From contig CM057841.1 of NCBI GenBank assembly GCA_030068075.1, forward strand, positions 2,416,565-2,480,564: a DNA stretch of 64,000 nucleotides, in the 5' to 3' direction. Position 1 is the stretch's first letter, and the number at the start of each line of letters is the position of its first letter. The translations under genes and the position numbers were made by a program. This stretch comes from Paguma larvata (Eukaryota > Chordata > Mammalia > Carnivora > Viverridae). The notes beneath the pieces are model-generated. The model did not search any database and was not told the origin of the DNA. It saw nothing but the letters and a program-made list of their open reading frames with translations. Positions 11,201 through 23,441 of this stretch are shown here, piece after piece.

Positions 11201-12188
11201 CTAAAAGGTGCTAGGTAGTTAAATGTCACTGAGGGGTTAAAATGCATAACAGATTTTGAGGTTGGGGGGTGGAGCATATGCAGGGACATTAGAGACATGA
11301 GGGATATGTGTACTGAGGGATAAGAGGGTGAAGGAAATCATGGGAAGGAGGGGGAGAACGGATGAGGAAATGATTGGCAAAAAGAGTTACGAGGCAAGGT
11401 TGGGTAAAAGGCATACAAACCTTTCTGCCTATGAAGGGTTAAAGAACACAGGGGCGGAAGGGAGATAGTGGCTTATGAATGGAGACCTAGGGGTATTCAG
11501 TGCTCCAATCTGAAAACAGGTAAGAAGACAAGATAATCCCTGAGGAACATAATGTGCACAGAGAGTAAATCTGAGTGGAGGACGACCATCAGAGCTGGGA
11601 GAACAGTAGGCACCAGTAGGCTTAAGGACCCATGAGGAAGTATTGAGGAGTATAGGGGTGGGGGTAATGGGTGCAAGGTCATGAGGAAACTAAGGACTCC
11701 TGACAAATGATGGCTGGGACATTGAGGGCAGTGGACATAAAGGACACAATTAATGAGCTGAAGCATGGAATTAAGGGGTGGGGAAGTAAGTGGCAATGGA
11801 GAACAAAGGAACGCAGGATGGAGGCTTGGGCGGCAATGGAAGGAAGTTTGGATTAAAGGCTCCAGAATCAGGCAAAAAAGGGGCTTATTGGTACTGAGGT
11901 CCAAAATGAACAAGATGAATGTAGAAAAGCAATGAGCAAGCCTAGAAGGATCCTTTGGAAGGAGAGTGTTAGGTCTCATGGATACCTACATGTCATGGGA
12001 GGTGCAGAGACTGAAGTCACAATGGGGGATAGAGATGAGGGGAAGGATTTGACCTGGGGGTGAAGGAATTTGCAGGGGCTCAACTGGAGGCCATTAATTC
12101 ATTCTCCTACTCATTAATTCCCTCATTTGCATTTGATTCACAATTGTCAACAGTTTCTAAGCCCATTAGGCAATAACTTGACCTCTAT
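11200..12188 (+). other. Purine-rich strand-asymmetric stretch, unassigned
   Basis: For about 850 bases the plus strand is rich in G and A (GGGG, GAGG and ATGAGG repeated without strict period). This opens a 160-codon minus frame (11979-11497) rich in L, S and P with no recognisable domain. I read the frame as a by-product of composition; a diverged repeat is also possible. Confidence 0.45.
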
Positions 12189-12203
12189 AAAATACACAGT
12201 AAG

Positions 12204-12413
12204 GGGGCGCCTGGGTGGCTCAATCGGTTGAGCGTCTGACTTCGACTCAGGTCATGATCTCACGGTCTGTGAGTCTGAGCCCCGCATCGGGCTCTGTGCT
12301 GACAGTTCAGAGCCTGGAGCCTGCTTCACATTCTGTGTCTCCCTCTCTCTCTGCCCCTCCCCCACTCATGCTCTGTCTCAAAAATAAATAAACATTAAAA
12401 AAAAATTTAAAAA
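12204..12413 (+). mobile_element. CAN-SINE
   Basis: Target duplication AAAATACACAGTAAG (12189-12203) and AAAATACACAGCAAG (12414-12428), one mismatch. Confidence 0.93.
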
Positions 12414-12465
12414 AAAATACACAGCAAGCTTTTCAATGGAATACACAATAAAGAACTACAGCTAA

Positions 12466-12650
12466 ATTTTTTAATATATGTTTGTATTTTGAGAGACAGA
12501 GAGATACAGAGTACAGAGAGAGAGGGAGAGAAATCCAAGTAGGCTCTGTGCTGTCCACATGAACCTGACATGGGGCTAGAACTCACTGACCACGAGATAA
12601 TGACCTGAGCTGAAATCAAGAGTCAGTAAATTAATTGCTCAGGTGTCCCA
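12466..12650 (-). mobile_element. CAN-SINE
   Basis: Diverged; ends GCTCAGGTGTCCCA at the head. Confidence 0.8.
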
Positions 12651-12786
12651 CGCCTACAAAATATTTAAGTAGATAAAAATTCCTATTAATTAACCCCCAG
12701 TTAGTAAAAGTTTGGTGTTCAGATAGAACACCTCATCCGTTTGAGATGTTTCCTCCTTCTTGTGCAGTTTCAGAGTGTATGTGACC

Positions 12787-13000
12787 TTTTTTTTTTTAAT
12801 GTTTATATTTGAGAGACAAAGAGAGATAGACCATGAGTGGGGGAGGAGCAGAGAGAGAGAGGGAGACACAGAGTGTGAAGCAGGCTCCAGGTTCTGACCG
12901 GTCAGCACAAAGCCCAATGCAGGGCTTGAACCCATGAACCCTAAGATCAAGACCTGAGGAAAAACCGAAAGCTTAACCTACTGAGCCTCCCAGGGGCCCC
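12787..13000 (-). mobile_element. CAN-SINE
   Basis: T-rich tail, GAGAGA body, head ending CCCAGGGGCCCC. Confidence 0.88.
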
Positions 13001-13027
13001 AAGAGCATACGTGAAGTTTCATTTGAA

Positions 13028-13240
13028 GTATATTTGTTTAAGAGATAGAGCGTGCATGGGAGGGGCAGAGAGAGAGGGAGAGAAAGAAAAAGAGAGAGAG
13101 AAAGAGAGAGAGAATCCAAAATAGGCTCCTATCAGTGCAAAGAGCCCAATGTGGGGCTCCATCTCACAAACCTGTGAGATCATGACCTGAACCAAAACCC
13201 AGAGCCGAACACTTAACCAACTGAACCACCCAGATGCCTC
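13028..13240 (-). mobile_element. CAN-SINE
   Basis: Perfect 16-bp target duplication TGAAGTTTCATTTGAA (13012-13027, 13241-13256); expanded GA tract. Confidence 0.93.
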
Positions 13241-13636
13241 TGAAGTTTCATTTGAAATCATCTAACCAACTAAAATAATTTGCACTTGCTTCTATGTTTA
13301 AAGGAATATTATATCAAACTTACTGTCAATCAATTGCTTTCTTTAACCAATGTTACAAGAAGATGGTGTTTTCACAACAGTAGAAATGGATTTACTCCAT
13401 TCCTAAAACACATCCTATCCCACAGTAATTGTTAATACAACACCCTTGTTTATACACTTACACAGTTCAATGTACCAATCTCCTGCTATCACACACAGCA
13501 TGAAATGTGCATCTTTGATTTGTACACCTATGACTTAACTGGGTGGTTCTGGGACAGGAGATTGTTGCACCACCATGACTGTGCATTCTTACAATGGGTG
13601 GACAATTTCTAAGTTGCTCTTGCTAATGGATTAAAA

Positions 13637-15222
13637 CAACAACAACAACAACAAACCCAAAAAACAAAAAAACCTGAAAATCCCTTGTCAAAGCCACACT
13701 AGCCTTCTTCACAAAGCTAGAACAAACAATCTTAAAATTTGTTTCGAGAAGACCCCGAAGAGCCAAAGCAATCATGAAAAAGAAAACTGAAGCTGGAGGC
13801 ATCACATGCCCGGACTTGAAGCTGTATTACAAAGCTGTAACCATCATGACAGTATGGTACTGGCACAAGGACAGACACTCAGATCAATGGAACACAATAG
13901 AGAACTCAGAAATGGGCCCACGAATGTATGGCCAGCTAATCCTTGGCAAAGCAGGAAAGAATATCCAATGGAATAAAGACAGTCTCTTCAGCAAATAGTG
14001 CTGGGAAAACTGGACAGTGACATGCAGAAAAATGAACCCGGACCCCTTTCTTACACCATACACAAAAATAAACTCAAAATGGAGGAAAGACCTAAACATA
14101 AGACAGGAAGTCATCAAAATCCTAGAGGAGAAAGACAAAAACCTCTTTGTCCTCAGTCCCAGCAACTTCTTACTCAACACATCTCTGGAGATTAGGGAAA
14201 GAAAAGCAAAAATGAACCGTTGGGACATCAAAATAAAAGGCTTCTGCACAGCAAAGGAAACAATCAGGAAAACTAAAAGGTAGCCACAGGAATGGGAGAA
14301 GATAGTTGTAAATGACTTATCAGATAAAGGGTTAGTATCCAAAATCTATAAAGAACTTAACAAGCTTAACATCCAAAAACAAATAATTCAGTGAAGAAAT
14401 GAGCAACAGACATGAATAGACACTTCTCCAAAGAAGACATCCAGATGGCCAACAGACACATGAAAAAATGCTCGACTTCACTCATCAGGGAAATACAAAT
14501 CAAAACCACAATGAGATACCACCTCACACCTGTCAGAATGGCTAACATTAACTCAGGCAACAACAGACATTGGAGAAGATGTGAGAAAGAGGATCTCTTT
14601 TGCGCTGCTGGTGGGAATGCAAACTGGTGCAGCCACTCTGGAAAACAGAATGGAGTTTCCTCAAAAAATTAAAAACAGAACTACCCTATGATCCAGCAAT
14701 TGCACTACTAGGTATTTATTCAAAGGATACAGGTATGCTGTTTCAAAGGAGCACATGCACCCCCAATGTTTATAGCAGCACTATCGACAGTAGCTAAAGT
14801 ATGGAAAGAGCCCAAATGTCTATCGGCGGATGAATAGATAAACGAGATGTGGTATATACATACAAGTGAGTATTACTCAGCAATCAAAAATAATGAAATC
14901 TTGTCATTTGCAACTACGTGGATGGAACTGGAGGATATTATGCTAAGCAAAATTAGAGAAAGACAACTATCATAGGACTTCACTCATATGTGGAATTTAA
15001 GATACAAAACAGATGAACATAAATGAAGCAAAAATATAAAAACAGGGAGGGAGATAAAACATAGAACACTCTTAAATATAGAGAATAGAGGGTTGCTGGA
15101 CGGATTGTAGTAGGGGGGATGGACTAAATGGGTCCGGGGCATTAAGAAATCTACTCCTGAAATCATCGTCGAACTATATGCCAACTAACTTGGATGTAAA
15201 TTAAAAAATAAATAAATCTAAA
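13637..15222 (+). mobile_element. LINE-1, 5'-truncated, ORF2 C-terminal half and 3' end
   Basis: A collinear ORF2 tail is visible: KKKTEAGGITCPDLKLYYKA at 13777, the GPRMYGQLILGKAGKN stretch, the [20 protein letters not shown] stretch at 14412, and the [15 protein letters not shown] stretch at 14685. A 3' UTR and an AATAAATAAA tail follow. Stops and frameshifts are scattered. It was inserted in the first copy of the 0.8-kb tandem duplication. Confidence 0.88.
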
Positions 15223-15345
15223 AAAAAGTAATATGCTACCATGTTTCCACTATTAAATTAAATAGGGAAGCCTGTAAGGAAATCACAACTTAACTCATGG
15301 TCACTCTACTGGGGCAGAAGAAAATGAATTTAAGAACAATTACAG

Positions 15346-15561
15346 GGGCGCCTGGGTGGCTCAGTCGGTTAAGCGGCCGGCTTTGGCTCAGGTCATGATC
15401 TCGCGGTCTGTGAGTTCGGGCCCCGCGTCAGGCTCTGTGCTGCCAGCTCAGAGCCTGGAGCCTGCTTCAGATTCTGTGTCTCCCTCTCTGTCTGCCTTTC
15501 CCCCGCTCACACTCTGTCTCTGTGTCTCTCGAAAATAAATAAATGTTAAAAAAAAAAAAAA
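15346..15561 (+). mobile_element. CAN-SINE, near-consensus
   Basis: Well-preserved GGCGCCTGGGTGGCTCAG head; target duplication AACAATTACAG on both sides. Confidence 0.95.
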
Positions 15562-15937
15562 AACAATTACAGTCAACTAGGGCTTCAAAACTAAGGCCAA
15601 TCCTTAAGGTATATCTAACCAAACATTCTCCTTGCTTTGCTTCAGCATCCTCTCTGTAAAAACATTACCACTACCTCCTACAAGTGGAGCATGCTAACCT
15701 CTAAGTAGATAATTTAACTGGTCGAATGAACTCTTGAAAGTTTGAATGTACATATCACGTCATTCATTTAACATCACACAGTATTACCTTCCATTTTGAC
15801 CGCTTTTCTCACATGGCCTGAGTATCTTGCCCACTTCCATCGTGGGCATGAGAGTCAGTGGGACGTCTTTCCCTACCCATGTGGGCCCACTTTTGCAGGA
15901 GCGCCTAAGATAGCAATGAAATACTGCCCTCACTTAC

Positions 15938-16035
15938 CCAGACTTCACTCTCGGTAATGGCGCCCCAAAGCGCCGGCGCAGAGAGAGGTTTCTGCCAGTT
16001 CTGCACATGCGCAGAGGACTTCCGGCACACACCGT
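15938..16035 (-). promoter_or_regulatory. Candidate promoter and first exon (copy 1)
   Basis: This GC-rich block has an NRF1-like TGCACATGCGCA (16002-16013) and an ETS site ACTTCCGG (16018-16025). A strong minus-strand donor, TCTGG|GTAAGTGAGG, lies at 15937. That combination is typical of KRAB-ZNF housekeeping-type promoters with a non-coding first exon. It could serve the unit D copy, whose start exon lies at 547-472. No transcript evidence is available. Confidence 0.45.
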
Positions 16036-16037
16036 CC

Positions 16038-16842
16038 CGTTTGTTTATACACTTACATGGTTGAATGTGTCCCTATTCTGCTATCACAACATCATGAAAT
16101 GTAGATCTTTGATTTTCACACATATGACGTAACTGAGGGAGTTCTGGGACAGCCGACTTTTTGCATCATCATAACTGCACATCCTTACCATGGGCAGACA
16201 GTTGCTAAATTACCCTTGTAAACGGGGAGGGGGGGAGGGGGGGACGACACCTTAATCTCCTACCGTCTCTACTGTTAAACAGGAAGCCATAGCCTGAGGT
16301 GATTCTAATGCCTTGATAGACTCTGTAAGTGAACCACGACTTAATTCAGTCACTGGAGTGGAAGAAAACGAAGTTAAGAACAAACAATTACAGCTAACTA
16401 GGCCTTTGAAACTAAGGCAAATGCTTAAGTTATATCCACTCTCCTTGCTTTGCTTCCACATCCTCTCTGTAAAAACCTTACAATTTCCTATACGTGGAGC
16501 ATGACTAACTATCTAAATACACATATTAACTGGTCAGATTAATTCTTGAAAAACTGAATGCACATCCGTTCATCATTTAACACCACACGGTACCACTTTC
16601 CATTTTAAGGACTTTCCTCCCGTGGCTTAAACAGCTCGCCCACTTCCAACGTGGCAAGTAACAACTTTCCCGGCCGCGCCTTGCTCGTCTTCACACATGC
16701 GCACAAGAAACCAACAGGCCTCTGCCCTCACCTGCCCAGACTTCACCCTTGGTAATGGCTCCCCATAGCGCCTGCGCAGAGAGAGTCTCCCATCAGTTCT
16801 GCACATGCGCACAGAGGACCTCCAGCACACACCGCCCCGCTC
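16038..16842. repeat. Tandem duplication, copy 2
   Basis: This uninterrupted ~0.8-kb copy starts TTTGTTTATACACTTACATG and ends in the GC-rich CAGCACACACCGCCCCG. It differs from copy 1 by a G-rich insertion at 16224-16243. Short plus and minus frames inside have no recognisable product. Confidence 0.82.
16224..16243 (+). other. G-quadruplex-prone run in tandem copy 2
   Basis: G4-A-G7-A-G7 tract at the position where copy 1 carries the LINE-1 insertion. Confidence 0.5.
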
Positions 16843-16850
16843 AGGAGCGA
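16732..16850 (-). promoter_or_regulatory. Candidate promoter and first exon (copy 2)
   Basis: Paralogue of 15938-16035 with GCACATGCGC at 16801-16810 and GCGCCTGCGCAGA at 16769-16781. The original donor has changed, but an adjacent CAG|GTGAGG donor (exon end 16732) is present. GC-rich sequence with another CACATGCGCACA extends to about 16690. Confidence 0.4.
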
Positions 16851-18654
16851 AACCTGCAGTCCTGTGCTCCTCCCTTCACCAACCCTGAGTCCCATTTCAA
16901 CCAAGCACACACTCCTGAGTTCACAGTTCGGACGAGCTGGAACCAGCCCTCCCTCAGACTTCTGTTGTTATCAAATCCAGTGTTTTTGATACCCTCTCCC
17001 GTTTCTGTTTTTCCTAGTGCCACAACTTCCCACATGCACGCAAACAGAATGCAGGTGAACCCCCCGCCCCAAGGACCGGAGTCCGGCGTCTCCCACAATA
17101 CAGAGAACCCGGAGCAGACTGGGATCAGGGGCTAGCCATCCAGGATCACGCTGTGTAAAATAAGTGCATAGGGGCCCATCAGTCACACCCCTGCAGGGGA
17201 TCTTCTACCGCCCCCTCCCCTTTAAAGGTCTCAGCACAGCATCCTTACCTGCTCTCATCACCTCAGAGGTAGCAGAATCTTGAAATGCAAAAAATGCCGC
17301 CCTCTCCTTGACTTTGTCACAGGAAAGATTCAGAGAAAAGGAGCTCCTGCGTGAACACTAACCTGTGAATTTCGCCTTCCAGGTTTCAGAGGTCCTCCCC
17401 TCCCGCAGACAGCCACACATCCTGCCACAGCTCGGGAAGGGAACTGCACTGACCTGCCCCTTCCAAGCCCACACCGAACAGACTGCCATCGTCTCCTCCA
17501 CTGAAAGGCGGACGCAGCCCTCCCGAATATGTCTGCACATCCTCGTGCTTCACCCTGGCCTCACCTGAGAATCACCTGGAGCTCATAGTTAAAGCATCAT
17601 CGATGCTGTCACCCTGACCAATAGACAGACTCCAGCAGAGGGCGCAGGTGATGTTGGTTCTTAAATCTCGCCAGGGATCTTTATTGTAAACGCAGGCTGA
17701 TCAGCAGTTCTGTGCTTCAAGTTTTCATGTGCAAATAAACAATTTGGTGTCCAGGTCCCATAGAAGAAAAGGTGATTCTGCAGCTTTGGAATGGGGTCCG
17801 TGAATGGGCATCTCTCACCAGTTTCTTGTCAGTGCTGATGCTGCTTCCTGAGACTCGTGTTTAGTGACACTACACTAGAGAAGGCAGGCACAGCACACCT
17901 GAGCCTCCCACAGCCACCATCTGGCTCAACACAAACAACTCCTGCTGAGTTTCCAGGGAAGAATTTACCACTGACTTTCCTCTGTTGTGAGTTAATGTTG
18001 GTTCCCAGCAAAGACCACCATCGCCATCCTGCAGGACCACATGCTTTCACAGCACTTAAAGTTGACTGAAAGAAGGCGCTTGAACGCACTGTCTGAACCA
18101 GTCTCTATTTGGAAAATGAAGTGTATACATTGATTACTGCAGTGTTTACTGCGTACTTATTTTGTGTTCACAAGGAAGTTATAGTGCACCACGCTGGGTA
18201 CCTCACATATATGATGTGATTTAATCCACATAGTCCCCTGCAGGCTGGGTACCAGGTGTCCTATAATAACCACGAATATGTAGATATTGGTCCCCACCTA
18301 TCCGCCTCCTCTTCTGCTTCCCTATCAACTAAAAACAAAAAAAGGTTGGTGTATTACAGGAGCAAAATATGAATGAATGGAAAAACACAGAAAAGGGTAG
18401 ATTAGAAATTCAGAGTTTTCATTGTTGGGTTTACATTTTCTTAACAGGATAGAAAAATGTTTGAGTTTATAATTAGATGCCAGTTCTCCTGTAGAGGTAC
18501 ACTTTCATCAGCAATATATGATTATTTTAATTCTTCCACATTGGTGTTAGCACTTTTGTTGTTTTTTCCCCGAAGCTTAGTCCTTCTAGAAAATAGGAAG
18601 TGTCATCTCACTATTTTCCCTGCTTTCTAGGAGAGGTGGTTAAAGAAAATATGA
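16843..18654. other. Single-copy-looking stretch with GC-rich start and CTCF motif
   Basis: Moderately GC-rich to about 17570, then ordinary. No SINE or LINE is recognised, unusual in this window. Frames on both strands at 16749-17135 and 17365-18089 are short and mutually overlapping, without domain resemblance. Confidence 0.5.
17632..17645 (+). promoter_or_regulatory. CTCF-type motif
   Basis: CCAGCAGAGGGCGC fits the CTCF core consensus CCASYAGRKGGCRS at every position. It is the only such full match I noticed, about 0.8 kb from the duplicated promoter-like blocks. Confidence 0.55.
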
Positions 18655-18840
18655 TATGTACATATTACATATTTTTGGTATATACCTATATCATATTAAT
18701 TATATATAGTTAAATATCATATAGTTATTACATAAATTATATATATTTATATCATATAATTATTATATAATTACTTATATTGCAATATATTATGTATCAT
18801 AAATAACATATATTATGGATTATATATTATATCTATCTAT
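18655..18840 (+). repeat. AT-rich low-complexity stretch
   Basis: ATAT, TATA and ATTA blocks with no coding potential. Confidence 0.85.
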
Positions 18841-19141
18841 ATACAAAATGCAGCCTTACAAAAATGGAAGGGACAATGCAGGTGAGCCTGGACAACGTTA
18901 TGCCAAGTGGAATAAGCCACACAAAATATCAAATGCTGTATTATCTCAATTATATCTGGAATCTAACCACATTGAAATCCTAAAAGCAGAGTAGAAGTGT
19001 GATGGCCAGGAGCTGGCTGAGGGCAAAATGGGAGCTGTTAGTCAAATGGTACAAAATTTCATTACACAGGATGAATAAATCCTGGAGATCTAAAGTACAG
19101 CATAGCATTATATGTCTATTATACTTGAAGTTTGCTAAAGA
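18840..19141 (+). mobile_element. Old LINE-1 3'-end relic
   Basis: It contains the order typical of old LINE-1 3' ends: AATAAGCCACACAAAA, TATCTGGAATCTAACCACA, GGCCAGGAGCTGGCTGAGGG and a closing TATACTTGAAGTTTGCTAAA. Confidence 0.55.
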
Positions 19142-19325
19142 GGGGCGCCTGAGTGGCTCAGTCAGTTAAGTAGCCAACTTTGGCTCCGGTCATGATCTCA
19201 CGGTTTGTGGGTTCGAGCCCCGTGTTGGAGCCTGCCTCAGATTCTATGCCTTCTTCTCTCTCTGCCCCTCCCTTGCTCATGCGCTCTCTCTCTCTCTCAA
19301 AAATGAATAAATATTTTTTAAAAAC
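19142..19325 (+). mobile_element. CAN-SINE, internally shortened
   Basis: Lacks part of the middle block (TGTTGGAGCCTGCC joins directly). Confidence 0.88.
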
Positions 19326-19369
19326 TTTAAAATTTTTTAAATTAAAAAATAAAATGTATCAAGTACATT

Positions 19370-19512
19370 GTGAGTTCAAGCCCCACATCTGACTCGGTGC
19401 TGACAGCACCGAGCCTGCTTGGGATTCTCTCTCTCTCTGTCCCTCCCCTGCTCTCTCTCTCTCTCTCTCTCTCTCGGTCAAAATAAATAAATAAACTTTA
19501 AAAAAAAACTTT
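19370..19512 (+). mobile_element. CAN-SINE, 5'-truncated
   Basis: Starts within the tRNA-related part (GAGTTCAAGCCCCAC) directly behind the preceding SINE. Confidence 0.82.
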
Positions 19513-20059
19513 AAAAGATATATATTATAAATATAAATGTATAAATATAAATATTTGTATTACTTATATGTATATAAATCACTGCAAAATCACTGTATGA
19601 TCCTTGGTCAAAATACTACAAGCATTCAACAACCAGTCTTGTTCCTCTGAGATAATGATCTGAGGTTATGGTTTCCTTGGTTTTACTTTTACATTCCAAA
19701 TACGTGTTGACCAAACTATGTTCTCAGTAAGATTTCTGGTCAACGATAGTCTATAATAACAGTTAAATTTGGGGGGAATCAAATGCTATACACCTATTTC
19801 AACTGCAGAGGGGTCAGAGCCTCTAACCATGCACTTTGAAGACTCTACTGAAAATGATCTAAGTGTTTTAACTTTGGGTTACTCTCTACAATAAATATGT
19901 TGGTTTAGATTATTGTCTTAAAAGTGGTTATAGGCTTAGTGCTTTTAACTGTGAATTCTCAGATGTTTATTTAGATTTCTTTTTCATTATATACATTGCC
20001 AACTTTTTTACATATTTGAAGTTTTTATGCCATATGAACCTCTTCTTACCTGAAATGTA

Positions 20060-21575
20060 TATTTAAAACAAAAATTTTCCCCCATGCATTACATTTCTAG
20101 GGTTTCTTTCCAGGATATATGCTCTCATGTTGAGTTGATGTTGAGTTCCCTGTAAAGGCTTTGCCACATTCTTTACATTTTTAAGTTTTCTCCCCAGTAA
20201 GCACTCACTGATGTTTACTTAGGTTGTGGTTTGGCGAAGGCTTTGCTATAGTCTGTATATTGGTTGGATTTCTCCTGCTACATATACGCTGATTTCAAAG
20301 AAGGCTTAAACAATGATTAAAGGCTTCATGAAATTGTTTACATTTGTAAGATTTCTTCCCAGTATGTGTTTTCTGATGTTAAGAAAGGCTTATGCACTGC
20401 TTAAAGGCTTGGCCACATTCCGTACCTTTTTAAGGTTTCTCTCCAATATGAAATCTCTGCTTTTGAGTGAATTTTGAAGACTGCTTAAAAGCTTTGCCAC
20501 ATTTACTACGTTTGTAAATCTTCTCTTTGGTAAGGATACAAGGACATACAAAAAAGTTTCAGCTTTGATAAAAGACTTTCTGGCATTTCTTTTATAACGG
20601 CATCTGGAAAGTGAGCTCTCTGAGGTTGAGGAGGATTTGACCCGTTAATGTTTTTCCCACATTCACTATGTTCGTAAGTTCTGTCTCCACTATAAACACC
20701 TTGGTAATTATTGAAGATAAAGTCTTCACAAAAGGCCTTCCTAAGTTCATTACACATAAAATGTTGCTCTAAATTATGTATTATGCGATAACTATTGAAC
20801 AGTGATTGTTGAATAAAGGTTCTCCCATGTTTATCAAAATTAGGGACTTTGGAACAAAGAGAGATTATTTGTTGATAGAAGAATAATAAACCCTCAGAAA
20901 AGGACTTTTCAAATTGATTTAGATTTAAAAAATTTTTTTAATGTTTATTTATTTTGGAGAGAGAGACAAAGCATGAGTGGGAGAGGGGCAGAGAGAGAGG
21001 GAGACACAGAATCTGAAGCAGGGTCCAGGCTCTGAGCCATCAGCACAGAGCCCAACGCGGGGCTCGAACTCACAGACCATGAGATCATGACCTGAGCCAA
21101 AGTCGCATGCTTAACCAACGGAGCCACACAGGTGCCCCTGATTTAGACTTTTGATCTTCATTTTAAACTTTCTGATATGCAGAAATGTTCGAATAATTAA
21201 TCCTTCCTGTATTTGAAATGGTTCAAATCATTACTTTCAGCACGGACCAGGTGACTTCCAGAATTTCCAAATTTCTTTTCAGAGAATATGTACGTTTAAA
21301 AAATGGAGTTGGAGCTTTGTGTTCATAAAGACATTGTTCTGCAAACCTGTCTTAAAGCAGGTTTTTGCCCCAAATGGTTTCTACTCTCCATCTCTTCTGG
21401 CAGTAAGGATTCCATCATAGAAGTTTACTTATACTCATAATAACATTCATTCTGCCCTTCACTCCCTTCCATCACCTTCTACCTTCCATGAACCGTGCTT
21501 TCTTAAAGTCACAGCTTCCATATTTTCCCAATAGCACTTTATCGAATAAATCTTCTTTGCCTGTCTTTGTCAAAG
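20060..21575 (-). pseudogene. Dead zinc-finger exon of unit A
   Basis: About six decayed fingers at ~84-bp spacing (linkers near 20103, 20187, 20270, 20350, 20433 and 20519) are followed by a linker region homologous to 44000-44550 and 52430-52800. Stops and frameshifts are frequent; the only sizeable open piece (20757-20506) has a single recognisable finger fragment (YEHSECGKN). A minus-strand SINE splits it at 20927-21138. No function is expected. Confidence 0.85.
20927..21138 (-). mobile_element. CAN-SINE inside the unit A finger exon
   Basis: Target duplication TGATTTAGA (20915 and 21139). It interrupts the dead exon. Confidence 0.92.
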
Positions 21576-21589
21576 ATCCCAGGTGCCAC

Positions 21590-21822
21590 AGGGCACCTGG
21601 GAGGCTCAGCTGGTTTTAAGCATCCAACTTCTGCCTACGTCACAATCTCATGGTTCATGAGTTCAGGCTGCACGTCCAGCTTGGTGCAGACAGCTTGGAA
21701 CCTGGAGCCTGCATTGGATTGTGTCTCCCTCTCTCTCGGCGCCTCCCTGACTCGAGCTCTATCTCTCTCTCTCTCTCTCTCTCTCAAAAATGAATAAACG
21801 TTTAAAATTTTTTATTTAAAAA
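21590..21822 (+). mobile_element. CAN-SINE near the 5' end of the unit A finger exon
   Basis: Target duplication ATCCCAGGTGCCAC / ATCCCAGGTGTCAT. Confidence 0.9.
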
Positions 21823-22821
21823 ATCCCAGGTGTCATGAGAAGACATAACTGAAAAAATACCTAATAAATTAACCCACTTACTGCACATATATATATATAT
21901 GCTAATGTACAAAATTCATCTCCATCATAAGACACCAGGAAGATGGAGAAATAGGAAGCACCAAGACTTTGTTCCCCTACAAAGACACTAACTGAACACA
22001 TTGCCTTTTTGAGTGCTCCAGAAGCCCGTTGGGAGAACACAGCGTCCACAGGCTGGCACAGATGCAGAAGAGACAGTTTGAAGAAAGAAGGAAAATTTGT
22101 TACCCTTGCCCACAGTAGCTGCTCATGCTATCTGGCACTCCATGGCAAGACTGTGAGAAAACTCTCAACTCTGCTCAGGACAGAGAGACATGAGTGACCT
22201 GTGTGGGCAATAACCCGGCATCTCTGCAGCTGCCTGGGAGACTTGTTTCTCTCATGCATGACGTGGCGGGCTGGGGGAATAGGAACACCCTCTTGATACA
22301 GTGTATTTTCTACCTTCAGAACAGGTAAGTACTTGTTCAAACACCAGAGAGACTGCAGAGCTGAACAACATCAGGAGAGGAATGTATGATGTATGATGAA
22401 CGAGAAACAACAAATGCTTTAATTACAAACACTCAGACATTACACATCCCCAGAGTATGTTTGACACACCCCAGATTTACTGCACAGCTGGCTGTTATAT
22501 TGTGTTCTCCATAAAAAGCAAGTCCATATATCCTGGGACCAGAGGCTGGTTTTTAAATTCCCAAACCTCAGCAAAAGGTCACAAGGCATACACAGAAACA
22601 GAAAAACATGGCCCAATCCAAGGGACAAAATAAAATTTCAAACTGGCTCTGAATTAATAGAGAACTGTTAATTACCTGAGAAAAGATTCAAAATAACTAT
22701 CATAAAGGTGCTCATGAAGGAAAAGGGGAAAACAGATAAGTAACTAAATGATATCTGATAAATTATGCATGACCAAAATAAGAATCCAAAGAGACAGAAA
22801 ATATAAAAAACAACCAAACAG

Positions 22822-23042
22822 GGGCACCTGAGTGGCTCAGTCGGTTGAGCGGCCAACTTCAGCTCAGGTCATGATCTTACAGTCTGTGAGTTCGAGCCCC
22901 GCGTCGGGCTCTGTGCTGACAGCTCAGAGCCTGGAGCCTGCTTTGGATTCTGTGTCTCCCTCTCTCTCTCTGCCCTTCCCCTGCTCACATTCTGTCTCTC
23001 TGTCTCTCAAAAATAAATAAAACATTAAAGAATTAAAAAAAA
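22822..23042 (+). mobile_element. CAN-SINE in LINE-1
   Basis: Perfect 15-bp target duplication AAAACAACCAAACAG (22807-22821, 23043-23057). Confidence 0.94.
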
Positions 23043-23441
23043 AAAACAACCAAACAGAAATTGGGAGCTTGAAAGTACAATAACTAAATTTAAAAGTACA
23101 CTAAAGGATCAGCAGACTCAATCAAACAGAAGAAAGAATTAAACAACTTAAAGGCTCCTTGTTTTAAATCATCCATGGAGGGAAGCAAAATACATGGGGA
23201 AAAGGACAGCGTCTACCGGACTTATGGGACACCAAAAGTGGACCAATATATACATTAGGGGGGTCTCCTAAGGAGAGGAGAGTGAAAGGGGGCAGAGAAC
23301 TTACATGAAGAACTACCAGCTTATACTTCTCACAACTGTGGAAAGACACAAATTCAAGAAGCTCAGTGAATTCTAAGCAGGATAAATGTCAAGACATGAA
23401 CACAGTGGCACATTATAATTAACATCAAAAATCACAAGTGA

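Larger units (their letters stand above)
13443..16037. repeat. Tandem duplication, copy 1 (split by LINE-1 and SINE)
   Basis: Outside the LINE-1 (13637-15222) and the SINE (15346-15561), about 0.79 kb aligns to 16038-16842. It starts with TTTATACACTTACA and ends with the GC-rich GGCACACACCGTCCCG. The join to copy 2 is head to tail with no spacer. Confidence 0.82.

Noticed and set aside
11497..11979. A 160-codon minus-strand frame
   Set aside because: Explained by the purine-rich plus strand, which suppresses stops on the minus strand; no domain, no start context of note, no splice model.
15346..15561. tRNA-like sequence
   Set aside because: It is the tRNA-Lys-derived head of a SINE, without a sound cloverleaf and with a CT-rich body and A tail; not a tRNA gene. 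The same holds for the other SINEs.
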